Below, piece after piece: positions 38,228 to 38,615 of a DNA stretch of 38,615 nt. Below the pieces are notes generated by a model, which searched no databases, was not told the DNA's origin, and saw nothing but the letters and a program-made list of their open reading frames with translations. The translations under genes and the position numbers were made by a program. Position 1 is the first letter of the stretch. Every line of letters starts with the position of its first letter. The stretch comes from an uncultured Clostridia bacterium (GTDB lineage: Bacteria; Bacillota; Clostridia; TANB77; CAG-508): the NCBI GenBank assembly GCA_944386135.1, contig CALWZW010000001.1, positions 150,811 through 189,425 of the forward strand, written 5' to 3'.

Positions 38228-38352
38228 ATTTTGGAGTAATATTTCTAATTTTAGAAGTTCTGCAAAGTCGAGGCTCCCCGAGTAGGAATGACCTTAGGCG
38301 AGTGGCGAAGCCAGTAAGGAACGATAAAATTATAAATATTACTCCAAAAGGT
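38228..38352 (+). mobile_element. MITE-like inverted-repeat element
   Basis: About 125 bp. The left end is CCATTTTGGAGTAATATTTC and the right end AAATATTACTCCAAAAGG, inverted copies of each other. The inside has no coding sequence but further palindromic bits (CGAGGCTCCCCGAG). It separates two co-oriented small genes on the minus strand. Its ends differ from the GGTTGAAAAATAATTG family. Confidence 0.65.
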
Positions 38353-38370
38353 AGGCGGAAAGAAAGTATT

Positions 38371-38514
38371 CTATTTCCCCTGCATTTTTTTCAAAAGTTC
38401 CTCTTTATCCTTCACACCAAGCATCTTCGAAGCCTGCTCCATACCTTTCTCAATATCCTTTTTATCCATTTTAGATAGCATTTCCATAAGTTTATTCATA
38501 TCAATATTATTCAT
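38371..38514 (-). CDS. unrecognised small helical protein, 47 aa
   Basis: ATG 38514 follows AAAGGTGGTTATTTG on the minus strand. It reads MNNIDMNKLMEMLSKMDKKD, IEKGMEQASKMLGVKDKEEL and ends LKKMQGK. It is Met/Lys/Glu-rich, helical and soluble. It is probably the first gene of a minus-strand cluster with the two genes at 37459-38168, although a MITE-like element now lies between. The family is not recognised. Confidence 0.65.
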   Translation of the reverse strand: MNNIDMNKLMEMLSKMDKKDIEKGMEQASKMLGVKDKEELLKKMQGK

Positions 38515-38615
38515 AACAAATAACCACCTTTCTAATTACTATCTTATATAAAGCAATAGTATATTATGCAAAAATTACAAAAAAGTTCCAATCAAAACAA
38601 AGAAAAATTCTGCCA

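Overview
The window is AT-rich (roughly 30% GC by eye), gene-dense DNA. It looks like an uncultivated or gut-type, spore-forming member of the Clostridia. Supporting genes include two CotF-type coat proteins, a Spo0E-like regulator, MecA, the YfmF/YfmH M16 pair, DUF4321, an LPXTG surface protein and the order gdpP-rplI-dnaB-tilS-ftsH. ATA and AGA codons are very common.

Layout. 1-1403: end of a VirD4/TraG coupling protein. 1573-4594: a YhaO/YhaN-like nuclease-ATPase pair. 4768-5829: prfA. 6132-8901: a DUF2207 membrane protein and a ZIP transporter. 9056-10333 (-): an unrecognised protein. 10484-14980: pyrimidine phosphorylase, pcrA and a HAD phosphatase. 14987-15298: a small type I toxin-antitoxin-like locus. 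15393-15981: two small coat-like proteins. 16159-23037: gdpP, rplI, dnaB, tilS, ftsH. 23501-25399: an LPXTG protein with an Ig-like domain. 25691-26901: prs and rpsU. 27076-29676: yfmF and yfmH. 29963-30799: a Spo0E-like gene and mecA. 30979-37171: DUF4321, radC, mreB, mreC, mreD, mrdA and minC (cell-wall elongation and division). 37183-37344: a second type I TA-like locus. 37459-38514 (-): three small unrecognised proteins.

Main observation. Every in-frame CGG codon I found (15 sites in 10 genes, on both strands) sits exactly where the reading frame must move +1. Skipping the C makes the next codon GGN (glycine) and restores a conserved protein. The genes are traG, yhaO-like, DUF2207 (three sites), zupT-like (two), pcrA, yfmF (two), mecA, mreB, mreD (two) and mrdA. 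I found no CGG read as arginine, although CGT, CGC and CGA are used as arginine codons. I found no other kind of frameshift. This suggests that CGGN is read as a four-base glycine codon, or that CGG is unassigned and triggers +1 frameshifting. A sequencing artefact must be excluded, but it would not be expected to respect codon phase. The affected genes include essential ones, so simple pseudogene decay is unlikely.

Other structure. Nested palindromic repeats built on GGGACGGTTCT/AGAACCGTCCC occur in many intergenic gaps. A MITE-like family with GGTTGAAAAATAATTG ends lies directly at gene ends, and one copy supplies the prfA stop codon. Two small convergent toxin/antisense loci carry direct repeats, like the Enterococcus par (Fst) system.
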